Source: Thecaphora thlaspeos | Taxonomy: Eukaryota; Basidiomycota; Ustilaginomycetes; Urocystidales; Glomosporiaceae | NCBI GenBank assembly: GCA_900291925.1 | Contig: UWYS01000003.1 | Coordinates: 806,001 to 870,000, forward strand | DNA length: 64,000 nucleotides | Direction of reading: 5' to 3' | Shown: positions 1-8,737 of the stretch, in pieces | How positions within the stretch are numbered: position 1 is the stretch's first letter | Layout of the letters: each line of letters begins with the position of its first letter | Made by a program: the position numbers and the translations under genes | The notes under the pieces: model-generated | What the model was told of the DNA's origin: nothing | The model's database searches: none | What the model saw: only the letters and a program-made list of their open reading frames with translations

Positions 1-655
1 CGAAGCTCCGTCTCTGTCCGCAACTCTGTCGTCCCCTTCTTTCCCGCAGCTCGCCGCTAGCCAGCAGCGCCCAGCATCGATACCCGCCACACCTTGGCCC
101 CTCGCGCTCGGCGCAACTCACCGATCAGCGCCACACGAGCGCTACGTCATAAGTCAGTCGACCAGTTCGCCCTTCCCCGTACTGCAGGCCGCACTTCGCG
201 CAATCGCAATTCCGTCGTCATCGACGCCTCGACGTCGTCGTGTAGCATTGAAAATTGAGATCCTTGATTGTCTGACCTCAGAGCTTGTTGGTCGAGGAGT
301 GCGTCGAACATATGGATCGTGGTCGCTCGTCGGGCGCCGTCTTCCCTTTTGCCGCATTTCCACATTTTCACGCTGAAGCGGCTGGAAAGGAGGATGTCTG
401 TGCACGGCCGCCCACCAGCTTGGCCAGTCAGTCAGCGACTGGCCCGCGCGCCTCCTTGTTTGCCTCAATTGTCGAGCTTGGGCCGCGCTTGACTCCGACG
501 ATGCGGCAGACGTGCATTCCTTTTTCTGTGAAGGCGGAAGCGGCTTCACTTGGGCCTGGCCTTCTCTCGGGCCGGGGATTAGAATAGAGTGAGCCGCTCA
601 CAAGCTGGCAGGCCAAAGCAGGTTCGTCGCGCCCGATAGACTCTTGACTGGCCTA
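1..655. other. Left flank, no supported gene
   Basis: GC-rich sequence with only short, mutually overlapping open frames and no recognisable protein similarity. It may hold the tail or leader of a gene lying outside the window. The transposon target TA at 654-655 marks its right edge. Confidence 0.5.
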
Positions 656-807
656 CAGTCGTGTGCAGATCAATTGAGATGCGAGGAAAAAAGAAAGGCT
701 GAGAGAGACCCTAGGAGTGATCTTGGCAATCACTCAAGGTCACTACCTCCACTTACATTGGGCACCTTGCTTGACTACCATACCCCTGACTGCCAACTGC
801 ACACTAC
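656..807 (+). repeat. Left terminal inverted repeat of the Tc1/mariner element (152 bases)
   Basis: It starts CAGTCGTGTGCAGATCAATT and matches the reverse complement of 3500-3651 with two C/T differences (repeat positions 4 and 25). An open frame starting in the repeat (with GTG, not ATG) reads into both interior flanks, so the two ends can encode the same short peptide; this is probably a by-product of the repeat. Confidence 0.93.
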
Positions 808-1390
808 CACCACCCCTTACCAATGCCACCTGCCAACAACACCAGCTCTATCCAACCACTCCCAACACCTTCTCTTTTTCCTTCAACCTGCTCTCCATCA
901 ACTCTACCATTGCAGCACACCAGCCAAGCTTGCTGCACTTCCCAACACTGCCAGCAGGATGGCATCCTGGTATCCAGCTTGGTGCACACTCTCCAATGTC
1001 AACCTGATGCCAGTCTCCCAGTCACCCTCATCACAGGAGGTATTGGCCAACACATTCCTTGATCCACAGCCTGCCTCTAGGCAGCAAAGCCTGCATGCTG
1101 CTATGCCATACAGCAGCCAGTCTTGCTCATCCTTGCCAAGGATGATGTCCAGCATCACCATCCACTCCAAAGACTCCAAGGAAGAGGAAGGCAAGTCTCT
1201 GGAGCTGGTCCTTGGTGTCAGCCTGTTCAAGCTTGTTGGTAATCATTGCTGCCAGCTTGAGATGCTCCTGGTCAAGGTGTGCAGTAAATTTGGCCTATCA
1301 GACTTCCACACTGCTGTCTACTGAGCAGTATCAAAGAAGTATGAGGTGGATTGCTTGTGCTTGCCAATCACCACCAAGATCAAGGGCAAC

Positions 1391-2284
1391 ATGGTGTTCA
1401 AGGGTGGCATTGAGCTTACAGAGACAGCATACAAGGAGTTCTGGCAAACAGTGGCCAAGTCAAAGATCCAGAAGGCAGAAGTGAGCATCCAGCTCCTTGA
1501 CTGCATCACTGCCACCATCAAGATTGATGACAACAATGATCTCCCTATGCCAAGCCCAAGCCCCAGCAAGAAGGCAAAGACTGATGCTGCTGCAAAGCTC
1601 ACCATCTTGCCAACAGAGCAGAACATGGAGGACCTCATGGATCAATACACATTCAACAACAACAAGTGCAACATTCTGGGCAGCCTTTGCTTTGTCTGCT
1701 GCAGTTGTCACATTGCCATCTCCCGCATGCAGCTGTGCCACTGGGTGGCAGCAATGGCATACAGGATGCCTGGCTGCAGCATTGAGAGGCCAACCAATGA
1801 CGCAGCCTTTGATGTCTTCTACAAGAGCTTGAAGGAATTGATGGTGGCATCTAGCAGCAGCACCAGCACACAGAGCTCCAGCCAAAGTGGCAAGGATGTC
1901 TTGATCAACAACATCTACAAGCTGGCAATAGCCTTGCTGCTTGGCAACGCTTGGCAGCAGCCACATCAGCCCATTGTTTACCTTCTGATGGCCATACAGG
2001 GTGGAGCCGGCTTTGCCATGCCATCCCAGCCCTCTCCCCTATCTGTACAGCCTGCTGCCAGCTTATCTTGCCTTCCAGTCAAGGATATGCCAATGTCGCA
2101 GTTTCTGGAGGCTAATCCCAAGCTCTTGAGCAACGTCTGTGATGCCCTGGCGCAGCACAAGATCCGGCAGATGGCAATTCTTGAGATTGCCCTCTCAAAC
2201 CCAGAGCACTGCAAAGAGCTAGGCCTAGGGGTAGGCAACCTGATTGAGCTTGACACTGCAATTGACAGCCTCAGCAGCCAGTGA
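1391..2284 (+). CDS. Accessory protein of the Tc1/mariner element, unknown function
   Basis: This is the second gene-sized frame of the element, converging on the transposase. The first ATG gives 297 residues. The same frame is also open upstream from 644 and is broken only by a TGA at 1322-1324, so the original protein was probably longer, or an intron removes the stop. Visible features are a basic PSPSKKAKT stretch that could be a nuclear localisation signal, a Cys-rich middle (around CFVCCSC) followed by a CHWVAAMAY segment, a Ser-rich linker, and a helical C-terminal 60 residues whose spacing (LLSNVCDAL ... ELGLGVGNLIEL) resembles a SAM-type helical bundle. The last point is inference. 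Base composition matches the transposase and not the host genes. I do not recognise the family. It could be a transposition helper or a captured host gene. Confidence 0.55.
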   Translation: MVFKGGIELTETAYKEFWQTVAKSKIQKAEVSIQLLDCITATIKIDDNNDLPMPSPSPSKKAKTDAAAKLTILPTEQNMEDLMDQYTFNNNKCNILGSLCFVCCSCHIAISRMQLCHWVAAMAYRMPGCSIERPTNDAAFDVFYKSLKELMVASSSSTSTQSSSQSGKDVLINNIYKLAIALLLGNAWQQPHQPIVYLLMAIQGGAGFAMPSQPSPLSVQPAASLSCLPVKDMPMSQFLEANPKLLSNVCDALAQHKIRQMAILEIALSNPEHCKELGLGVGNLIELDTAIDSLSSQ

Positions 2285-2396
2285 TGGCATCAAGTTTGTT
2301 GTGAACATTACAGCAATTAATGCAACTGTATACCCCTCTCTTGTTCTTCCCTTGCACACTTGCCACCCTTGCAGCAGCTTTGTAGCAAGTTCCATT

Positions 2397-3386
2397 TCAA
2401 ACATTGTTGCCTTCCCAATTGACATATCCAGCTGCATCAAAGTATCTCTTTGCGTGATGGCCACAGACCATGTTGCATGCCTTGTAGATGTTGTAGGCAG
2501 ACATCTGCCACATGCTCTTGTACCAGGCATGAGCGCATTGCCTGACACCAGCCTTGATCTGATGGAAGGCAAGCTCAATGGGATTGAAATGTGGTGAGTA
2601 GGGAGGCAGGAAGACTGACATGCAGCTGTAGGCCTTGATGATCAATGTTGCCCAGTGGTGGATCCTTGCATTGTCCATCATGATGATGCTGCAATGGCCT
2701 GGAAAGATGTTGCACAACTGGAGCAGCTCCTTGATCCACACAAGAAATGTGTCTGCATTGAAGCTGCTTTCAATGACACAGGGCTCCACCAGCCCAGGCT
2801 CAGAGAGATCTCTTGGTACACAGAGGCTGGCAACAAGCAAAAAGCGGGGATCCCATGTCTGCAGCACTGCAAGAGCGGTGACTCTTTCTCCTTGCCTTGC
2901 CCAGCCTGCAAGCCATGTGGATACCCAGATATCAAAGGATGACTTGTCAACAAAGACCAGCTGCTCTGGGGCATACATGGAGATGCAGTAGATGAAGTGG
3001 CAGATGCTGGAGTCACTCTGCTGCATGGAAATGTGCTTGAGCTTGCAGTTGGTGAGTTGAAGCTGGGCAAGCTGGCAGGAGAACATGCTGAGCAAGATGC
3101 TGATGCCATAGTCCTCCAACAGCTCCTTGAGCTCATCCAGGTAGATGCTTAGTTTGCTCTTGACTGCCTCAGTGATGAACTGCAGGTCAAGTGGCATCAG
3201 CTTGCAGTAGCAGCTTGGGCCAGCTTGTTGCTTGCCTACAAAGCTGCACAGTTGCATGGCTTGATTGACCCACCAGAGTGTTGCTCTTGAGAAAGCAAGT
3301 TGCCAGATGTTGCACTCAGACAGGATTCCACACTGCCTTTGGCAGTGTACCAGTACCTTGATCTCTGGGCTGATAGGGCAGCACAT
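2397..3386 (-). CDS. Tc1/mariner (IS630-like, DDE_3) transposase
   Basis: Predicted 329-residue transposase that would cut and paste the element at TA sites. The start chosen is the first ATG in frame (3386); the frame is open further back into the terminal repeat, but only with a GTG start. The N-terminal 110 residues look like two helix-turn-helix DNA-binding units (around residues 8-45 and 70-115). The catalytic core is complete: Asp147 in VFVDKSSFD, Asp238 in IIMMDNARIHH, and Glu271 in LPPYSPHFNPIEL. The number of residues between the second Asp and the Glu is 32, whereas 34 is usual in Tc1 and IS630 relatives. The first motif has Lys where many relatives have Glu (VDES). There is no internal stop or frameshift, so the protein may be functional. 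Codon use differs from neighbouring host genes, as expected for a transposon. Confidence 0.88.
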   Translation of the reverse strand: MCCPISPEIKVLVHCQRQCGILSECNIWQLAFSRATLWWVNQAMQLCSFVGKQQAGPSCYCKLMPLDLQFITEAVKSKLSIYLDELKELLEDYGISILLSMFSCQLAQLQLTNCKLKHISMQQSDSSICHFIYCISMYAPEQLVFVDKSSFDIWVSTWLAGWARQGERVTALAVLQTWDPRFLLVASLCVPRDLSEPGLVEPCVIESSFNADTFLVWIKELLQLCNIFPGHCSIIMMDNARIHHWATLIIKAYSCMSVFLPPYSPHFNPIELAFHQIKAGVRQCAHAWYKSMWQMSAYNIYKACNMVCGHHAKRYFDAAGYVNWEGNNV

Positions 3387-3499
3387 GTTGGAGTGGCAGC
3401 AGTTGAAGTGGCAGTGGTTGGGGCAGCAGCAATGCAAGCAGTTGGAGCACAAGGCTGTACAAGGTGGTGCAAGGCAGGGCAGTGTAGGTGGTTGGAGCA

Positions 3500-3651
3500 G
3501 TAGTGTGCAGTTGGCAGTCAGGGGTATGGTAGTCAAGCAAGGTGCCCAATGTAAGTGGAGGTAGTGACCTTGAGTGATTGCCAAGATCACTCCTAGGGTC
3601 TCTCTCAGCCTTTCTTTTTTCCTCGCGTCTCAATTGATCTGCACACGGCTG
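3500..3651 (-). repeat. Right terminal inverted repeat of the Tc1/mariner element (152 bases)
   Basis: Reverse complement of the left repeat apart from two transitions. It is followed directly by TA (3652-3653). The transposase frame on the minus strand is open back into this repeat, but the first in-frame ATG lies inside the element at 3386. Confidence 0.93.
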
Positions 3652-4132
3652 TAGGCTCCAGGTGCTGGGCTGAAGCGCGCTTTTGGCTTTTCTCGGCGAC
3701 CGATCAGCAGACCAGGCAGCCAAGCAGTCACGCGCGGCGTCAGGCAGGGCAGCCAGGCAGCCGAGCAGGCAAGCAGGCAAGCAGGCAAGCAGGCAAGCAG
3801 GCAAGCAGCAGCGTCACCGCCGTCTGAGGGCTCGAGCCTGTTTGTGGCGTGGCCTTCGGTCGCCCCGGCGGCGCAAAGCGGCCAGTACGGGCCCACACCT
3901 CCTCTGCCTCTCTTCCCTCCGCATACCATCCGTTGAACCCCGCCTTTCGTCATCGTCATCTTCACCTGCAACGTCCCATCCCTTTTCTTCCTGACCACCA
4001 CCAACCCGCTCGACCGATAACACCTCGCAGCACCGCTCGCCTCGCCCGCCTTCAGGTCGCCATCCGCGCCCCTAACACTTCGACCACTCGTTCACCCCTG
4101 TAGCCGTCGACAGCCGCCCCATCTCCGCCAAC
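3652..4132. other. Region between transposon and VAP gene; probable VAP promoter and leader
   Basis: No gene is supported. It contains five tandem copies of an 8-base unit (GCAGGCAA, 3765-3804) and a pyrimidine-rich stretch approaching the VAP start at 4133. Confidence 0.5.
3765..3804. repeat. Tandem 8-base repeat, five copies of GCAGGCAA
   Basis: Perfect octamer microsatellite directly readable in the sequence, 330 bases upstream of the VAP start codon. Related CAGG/CTGCC-type runs recur elsewhere in the window (for example around 42295-42318). Confidence 0.9.
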
Positions 4133-5604
4133 ATGTCCGTCGAGTAAGTACGCTTCGGATCCTCTCCCCGGATGGCCTCGGAAGTCGACGTCGGCGGGCG
4201 ACACAGGCACCGTCCTTCGGTGGAGGCAGCGGATGGCCAGGGGCTGGTGGCCAGAGTCAGTGGCGTTCTCAGTTTGGAGCAGCGCCGCCTTGCCTTTCCG
4301 TGAACCATAGACGGCCATGGCGGAACAGCTAGAGGAGCTAGCACCCTCGACGAAGGACCTCTCGCTCTGCACCCGAAAACAACGAGACACTGACTGGTCA
4401 ACATTCTACCACATTTCTGCGCTCTCTCTACAGTCTCAACCCCCACGTCCAGCTGGGTTTTCCTCGTGAGTTGCGACCTGCGTCCTGTAGTTTGGTCTTT
4501 CTCTGACAAAGGAACGTCGCTCTTCGCTCTCCCCCCTATTGTACACTTCGCAATTGCCGCTTCCAGGCCCTCTGACCCAGCTCGTCAAGCGCACGCTGCA
4601 GGTCTCGAACCCCAACAACCAGCCCGTTGCGTTCAAGGTCAAGACTACCGCCCCTAAGCAGTACTGTGTTAGACCTAACTCTGGTCGAATCGAGCCCGGC
4701 GAGAAGGTAGAGGTCCAGGGTGAGTCTCCGGCTCGCGTAGGATCCGTCGGATGTGTCTCGGCACCTTGTGGTCTTGAACGGCAGTGCAGCTCGACTGACT
4801 GACGCTCTGTCCACGTTTTGACCCACCTCGAACATTGGTCGCACTCTCTCGCAGTCCTGCTGCAGCCCATGAAGGAGGAGCCCCCGCTCTCGGCCAAGTG
4901 CCGCGACAAGTTCCTCGTCCAGTCTACAATCATCACGCCCGAGCTCGAGACTGCCAGCCTGCAGGAGATCTGGCCCCAAATTGAGAAGGAGAACAAGTCT
5001 GCGATCAACGAGCAGAAGATCAGGTGTGCTTTCCTGCCCGCCGCGACTGTACCGGTTGCAGAGGAGGACGAGGGCGCGCCCAGCACCCTAAACGGCGACG
5101 AGGTGAGTCTGGGGTTCTGTTCTGCTGATAGGGCCTGCGCTGCTAGGTTTGCTAGGGTGACTTGCTCATAATGCCGCTCGGTCGACTCTATCAACTCCTT
5201 TTCGACGTGGTGCCGCCCTGCAGAAGTACACGACGGTGCGAGGAGCGCCGTCCTCCAAGGTCAACGGCGACGAGACCTACAACCCGATCGTCGCTGCGCA
5301 GAACGCCGCCGGCAACACCGATGGATCATCAGCGGAAAAGGCCAGGCAGGCTGCTCTTGCTGCGGGAGGCGCCGGCGCACGTGCTGTCAACGGCGTCACT
5401 GGCTCGACAGCGACAAAGGCTGAGAGCGACCTCTCGCCCAAGGAGATGCAGGCCGAGATTGCCCGACTCAGGAAGGAGCTGGCCCAAGCAAAGGGCAGCG
5501 GCAGCGGCGCAACGATGCAGCAGAGCTCTTCCGGTGGCGTCCCTGTCCACATCGTAGCTGCCATTGCTTTCGGAGTCTTTGCCGTTACCTACATCATGTT
5601 CTAA
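4133..5604 (+). CDS. VAP/Scs2 family ER membrane protein (MSP domain, tail anchor)
   Basis: ER receptor that holds lipid-transfer and other proteins at membrane contact sites by binding FFAT motifs. Five exons join in phase: 4133-4143, 4434-4465, 4567-4719, 4855-5102 and 5224-5604, giving 274 residues. The first coding exon is only 11 bases. An MSP (major sperm protein) domain fills roughly residues 5-130, with the family hallmark around KTTAPKQYCVRPNSGRI, which carries the basic residues of the FFAT-binding face. A Ser/Ala-rich linker follows, then a Leu/Lys/Glu coiled coil (EMQAEIARLRKELAQAK) and a C-terminal hydrophobic anchor ending in AFGVFAVTYIMF, typical of tail-anchored VAPs. Length and domain order are normal for fungal Scs2. 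It converges on AUR1. Splice sites are GT-AG throughout; the tiny first exon is the least certain. Confidence 0.92.
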
Positions 5605-6134
5605 GCGGCGGCAGCAAATGGTTCCTGACGGAGGAAACGACAGAGCGGACGGACGAGGAGCCTACCCACACGAGCGACCAGAACCGTCCGGCGGTGTTTG
5701 GGGGGCCAATGCGGGCCAGAGCGAGGGGACACATTCCGAACGACTGGCGCAATCCACCGGAAGCCACCAGATTGGCCCGCGCTGCGCGGAATCTACACCA
5801 CACCGCCCCGTACACGCCCTCCCTCGGAACCCTTCGACGCCCGCTGTCCCGGCTCCCAGAGATGAAGATACCATCGCGAACTTCTTGACTCCTTCCCGGA
5901 CTGGCAGGCTGGCCGAGGCGCCTGACTGGCACTTGCCAGGCTTCTCCATCCGTCAATCCGTTCGCCTACGCTCTCTTGCCAGATCGAATCACTCCCTTTC
6001 TTCTTCTTGCCCTCTTCCACGACTTCTTTTTCTGATCACTTCATTTGCTGTTGTTCCTTTAGGTGCCTCTATTTGTCCATTCTCTTCTCGCGTGGTTCTG
6101 TGATTCTAAGCCGTTCTAGGGTCTCTTCTGTTCC
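5605..6134. other. Intergenic, convergent 3' ends of VAP (+) and AUR1 (-)
   Basis: No coding potential recognised. The last 180 bases are T/C-rich on the plus strand. It presumably holds both 3' untranslated regions. Confidence 0.5.
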
Positions 6135-7793
6135 TCATTCTCTCGTCTGCCAAGCACCAACATCCCTTGCCTTTGACGGGGTGGAAGCATCGCCGTTCGC
6201 GTCGGCTGCGTTGGCGGCGGCCGGGCTTTTCGTGCGCGCGAGCGGGCTCCGCGCTCGTGGAAGGGGAGAAGCGGCGCCGGCACGAAGCGTCGAGGCAGAC
6301 GTCTTGTCAAAGGACGAGGGAGTAGGCCCACCGCGATTCCTCTCGTCAGCGTCTTCTACCAAGAATAGGACATCGTTGTGCTGGTGCTGGTGCTGCTGCT
6401 GTTGCGTCGTGTTGGCGGACGAGGGTCTTCTCCCGGTGAGTGAAGAGTTGGGGCGCGAAATGGAGCTGCCTAACCTCGTCTCTTCGTCTCTCGCCTCGGC
6501 GGAAGACGAGATGTAGGGCGCGCCCGCCGCTTTGCCGCCGCCGTTGCTGCTGCTGCTGCTGCTGCCGAGGGCGTCGAGCGGGACGGCCTCCGAGGTGTTG
6601 GGGTAGCCGTTTTCGAGGTTGGAGGCAAAGGCCGAGCCGGGACGGTTGGAGGGAGGGGCGGCGCTCGAGGGCGCAGCGGCCGAGTTGCGCGGAGCGGCAA
6701 AGTTCTGCTCCATCGCGGTGCGCATGTCGTCGGTGAGGAAAAAGTAGAAGCAGGTCGTGGCGAGGCAGGCGCCGGCGACGAGGTCGATGAGGTAGTGGTG
6801 CATCAGGTACATGGTGCACCAGTAGAGCCAGAAGCAGTAGCCCCAATAGAAGACGCGGGCGTCGATGCGCAGCCGGCCGATGCGCACGGCCAGCGGGAAG
6901 AAGTAGCTGCAGAAGAGCGCCTTGATGGTGGCGTTGCCGGCGTGGAGCGAGGGGAAGGCGCCGAAGACCATGGGCGCGTTGGTGAAGGTGAGGGTGTAGC
7001 CGTGTCCACCAAAGAGGCGGTCGATGCGCGCCAGTCCGGCGGGCGAGCCGCGCATCCCGTAGTCGGCGGGCGTGATGCCCTCGCGCAGCTCGTACCACGG
7101 CGGAGCGCAGGGGAAGACGATCTGGATCATGACGCCGATGAGCATCATGAAGCCAAAGGCGTTGGCAAAGACCTTTACGCTGCCGGGTGGGGCAAAGACG
7201 AAGAGGAATGCGGCGACGAAAAAGGGTGCAGCAAAGTGGATGACGCCGTAGGGGATCCAAGCGAGGATGTCGAGGACGGGATGGCCGAACTGGGTGAGGA
7301 TGTCCGAGATGTTTGCGCCGTACCAGATGGTCTCGAGGGTGGGGAGGACCGAGACCCAGATGTGCGGGCGCGTGGCGGCGGGAATAAACTTGCACGAGTA
7401 GAAGAGGATGAGCCAGGCAAAGATGGGGGCGGCGGGGAGGAAGAACTGCGACGTGATAGGCATCAGCAGCGTCGCTGCGTAGAGGGCAGGGATGACGAGC
7501 TTGTACGGGAAGCCGGGCTTGTCCATCACCAACAGCGAAAAGACGGCCACGGCGAGCAGGAAGGCGTACTTGACCCGCTGGCCGCGCGTCGGCTGCCAGG
7601 CGCGCAGTCGGTCGAGATTGCGCTGCACCGACGTCGAGCCATCCAGGCGCGAGGCGGCGGCAAGGATCCGGTTCAGCAGGTACGCCAGCCAGCCGGGTAG
7701 CATCCGCTGCGCCTTCGCAGAAAGGCGAAGCGGCGAGCTGCTTGGACCGCCCGGCGCTCCCGACGCTAGCCGTGGGCCGCTGGAGCTGACCAT
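6135..7793 (-). CDS. Inositol phosphorylceramide synthase catalytic subunit (AUR1)
   Basis: Golgi membrane enzyme that transfers phosphoinositol from phosphatidylinositol to ceramide, the essential fungal step of complex sphingolipid synthesis and the target of aureobasidin A. The single exon gives 552 residues from the ATG at 7793; the frame is open upstream but lacks a better ATG. About six to eight hydrophobic segments lie between residues 75 and 355. Family motifs are present: CAPPWY (residues 229-234), the lipid-phosphatase-type active site GAFPSLHAG with His284, and MHHYLIDLVAG with His332/333 and Asp337. The C-terminal 190 residues are a Ser/Ala/Asn-rich cytosolic tail with a Gln/His run, longer than in yeast Aur1 (about 400 residues in total). 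The gene shares a 944-base divergent upstream region with IML1. Confidence 0.95.
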   Translation of the reverse strand: MVSSSGPRLASGAPGGPSSSPLRLSAKAQRMLPGWLAYLLNRILAAASRLDGSTSVQRNLDRLRAWQPTRGQRVKYAFLLAVAVFSLLVMDKPGFPYKLVIPALYAATLLMPITSQFFLPAAPIFAWLILFYSCKFIPAATRPHIWVSVLPTLETIWYGANISDILTQFGHPVLDILAWIPYGVIHFAAPFFVAAFLFVFAPPGSVKVFANAFGFMMLIGVMIQIVFPCAPPWYELREGITPADYGMRGSPAGLARIDRLFGGHGYTLTFTNAPMVFGAFPSLHAGNATIKALFCSYFFPLAVRIGRLRIDARVFYWGYCFWLYWCTMYLMHHYLIDLVAGACLATTCFYFFLTDDMRTAMEQNFAAPRNSAAAPSSAAPPSNRPGSAFASNLENGYPNTSEAVPLDALGSSSSSSNGGGKAAGAPYISSSAEARDEETRLGSSISRPNSSLTGRRPSSANTTQQQQHQHQHNDVLFLVEDADERNRGGPTPSSFDKTSASTLRAGAASPLPRARSPLARTKSPAAANAADANGDASTPSKARDVGAWQTRE

Positions 7794-8737
7794 CAAGACC
7801 GCAAGGCTCGGCGCGAGCGGGTGAGTGGAAGGGGGGCGAAGGCGAAGGTTCTGCGGAGGGGTGGCGTGGGAAGGCGCGCGCGAGGGCGTAGCGAGTCGTG
7901 ATGGTGGTCGTAACAGCAAGGCGTCGAGAAGGGGGGCGAGGGCGGAAGGGCCGACGGGCCGACGGGCAAGGCGAAGTGTCGAAGATGTCGCCCAACTCTC
8001 TTCGCCCCTTAGTGCTTGCTTGTCACCGCCCCCTCTACCTGTGTCGGGTAGAGAAACAAAAATCGCAGCAACAGGGCGCAGGCGCAGGCGGCTCCTACGA
8101 ACGCTGTCGGAAAGGCCGGCCGGACGGGGCGCGAGGCTGGTCCTTCTGACTGGCTGCGTCCGTGCCCAACCGCGCATATAGGATAGGCTGGCTGGCCGGC
8201 TGGCTTCACCTAGCCTCGCTACCGGCCATCGTGCTCTCTCCTCCTCTCCTCACCCTCTCCCTCCCTTATCACCTGGCAGCCGCTGAATTCCCCTCTCTAC
8301 ATCTTGTCCGCTCGCCATCGAGGCAGGCTCATCCTCACCTCCCTCCCTCATCCTCCACGCCACCGTCCGGCGCTACTTCTGCCGACAAGGATGCTCTTCT
8401 GAAGCATCTTCTACAGACGCCGGCTGCCTGCTTCCTGCCTTGGAGACACCCGTCATCGCCACGTAGACCGACACTGCCATCGTCAATTCATCCCTCGCCC
8501 AATGTCTATGCTGTTCCGTTCTGAGCTTGCAGCTGTCTTGCTCCTTCGATATCAGCCCCACCCGGAGATGCAGTATCGTCATACGTTCGCTGGATAAGTG
8601 CTCCCCCTTTGCCCCACACCTGGCTGGCAGATCATCGCCTAAGGCGGCCCATCCTACCCTTCCTCGTCCCCGCCCAGAGGAGCACGGTGCCTTGAGCGCG
8701 AGCATACACGCTCCGTTCTCCGCCGAACCTGCCCACT
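7794..8737. promoter_or_regulatory. Divergent upstream region of AUR1 and IML1
   Basis: 944 bases between the two start codons, with no credible coding frame. The IML1 side is strongly pyrimidine-rich (8230-8360), as is common in fungal promoters and leaders. A TATA-like catata near 8175 faces AUR1. No further element can be assigned. Confidence 0.45.

Larger units (their letters stand above)
656..3651. mobile_element. Tc1/mariner-type DNA transposon, complete, with two converging reading frames
   Basis: The element is 2,996 bases long. It is bounded by 152-base terminal inverted repeats (656-807 and 3500-3651) that differ at only two positions by my reading, and it is flanked by TA on both sides (654-655 and 3652-3653), the target duplication expected for Tc1/mariner elements. 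The flanking base pairs extend the palindrome slightly (gcc before the left TA, ggc after the right TA), so the exact edge could be one to three bases further out. Inside are an IS630/Tc1-type transposase on the minus strand and an accessory frame on the plus strand. Interior sequence is richer in A+T and repetitive CA/TG-rich codons than the host genes around it. The near-identical repeats suggest a recent insertion. It lies about 480 bases upstream of the VAP gene. Confidence 0.92.

Noticed and set aside
154..549. 131-codon minus-strand frame near the left edge
   Set aside because: Arg/Ser-rich, no domain, overlapped by equally long frames on the other strand.
2244..2991. Plus-strand frames opposite the transposase
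   Set aside because: They lie antisense to the catalytic core of the transposase and show no similarity.
3765..3804. Short tandem repeats considered as a CRISPR-like array
   Set aside because: Contiguous 8-base units without spacers in a eukaryotic genome; a microsatellite.
5160..5557. 131-codon frame spanning the VAP intron 4 and exon 5
   Set aside because: Out of frame with the tail anchor and coiled coil of VAP; Arg/Ser-rich shadow.
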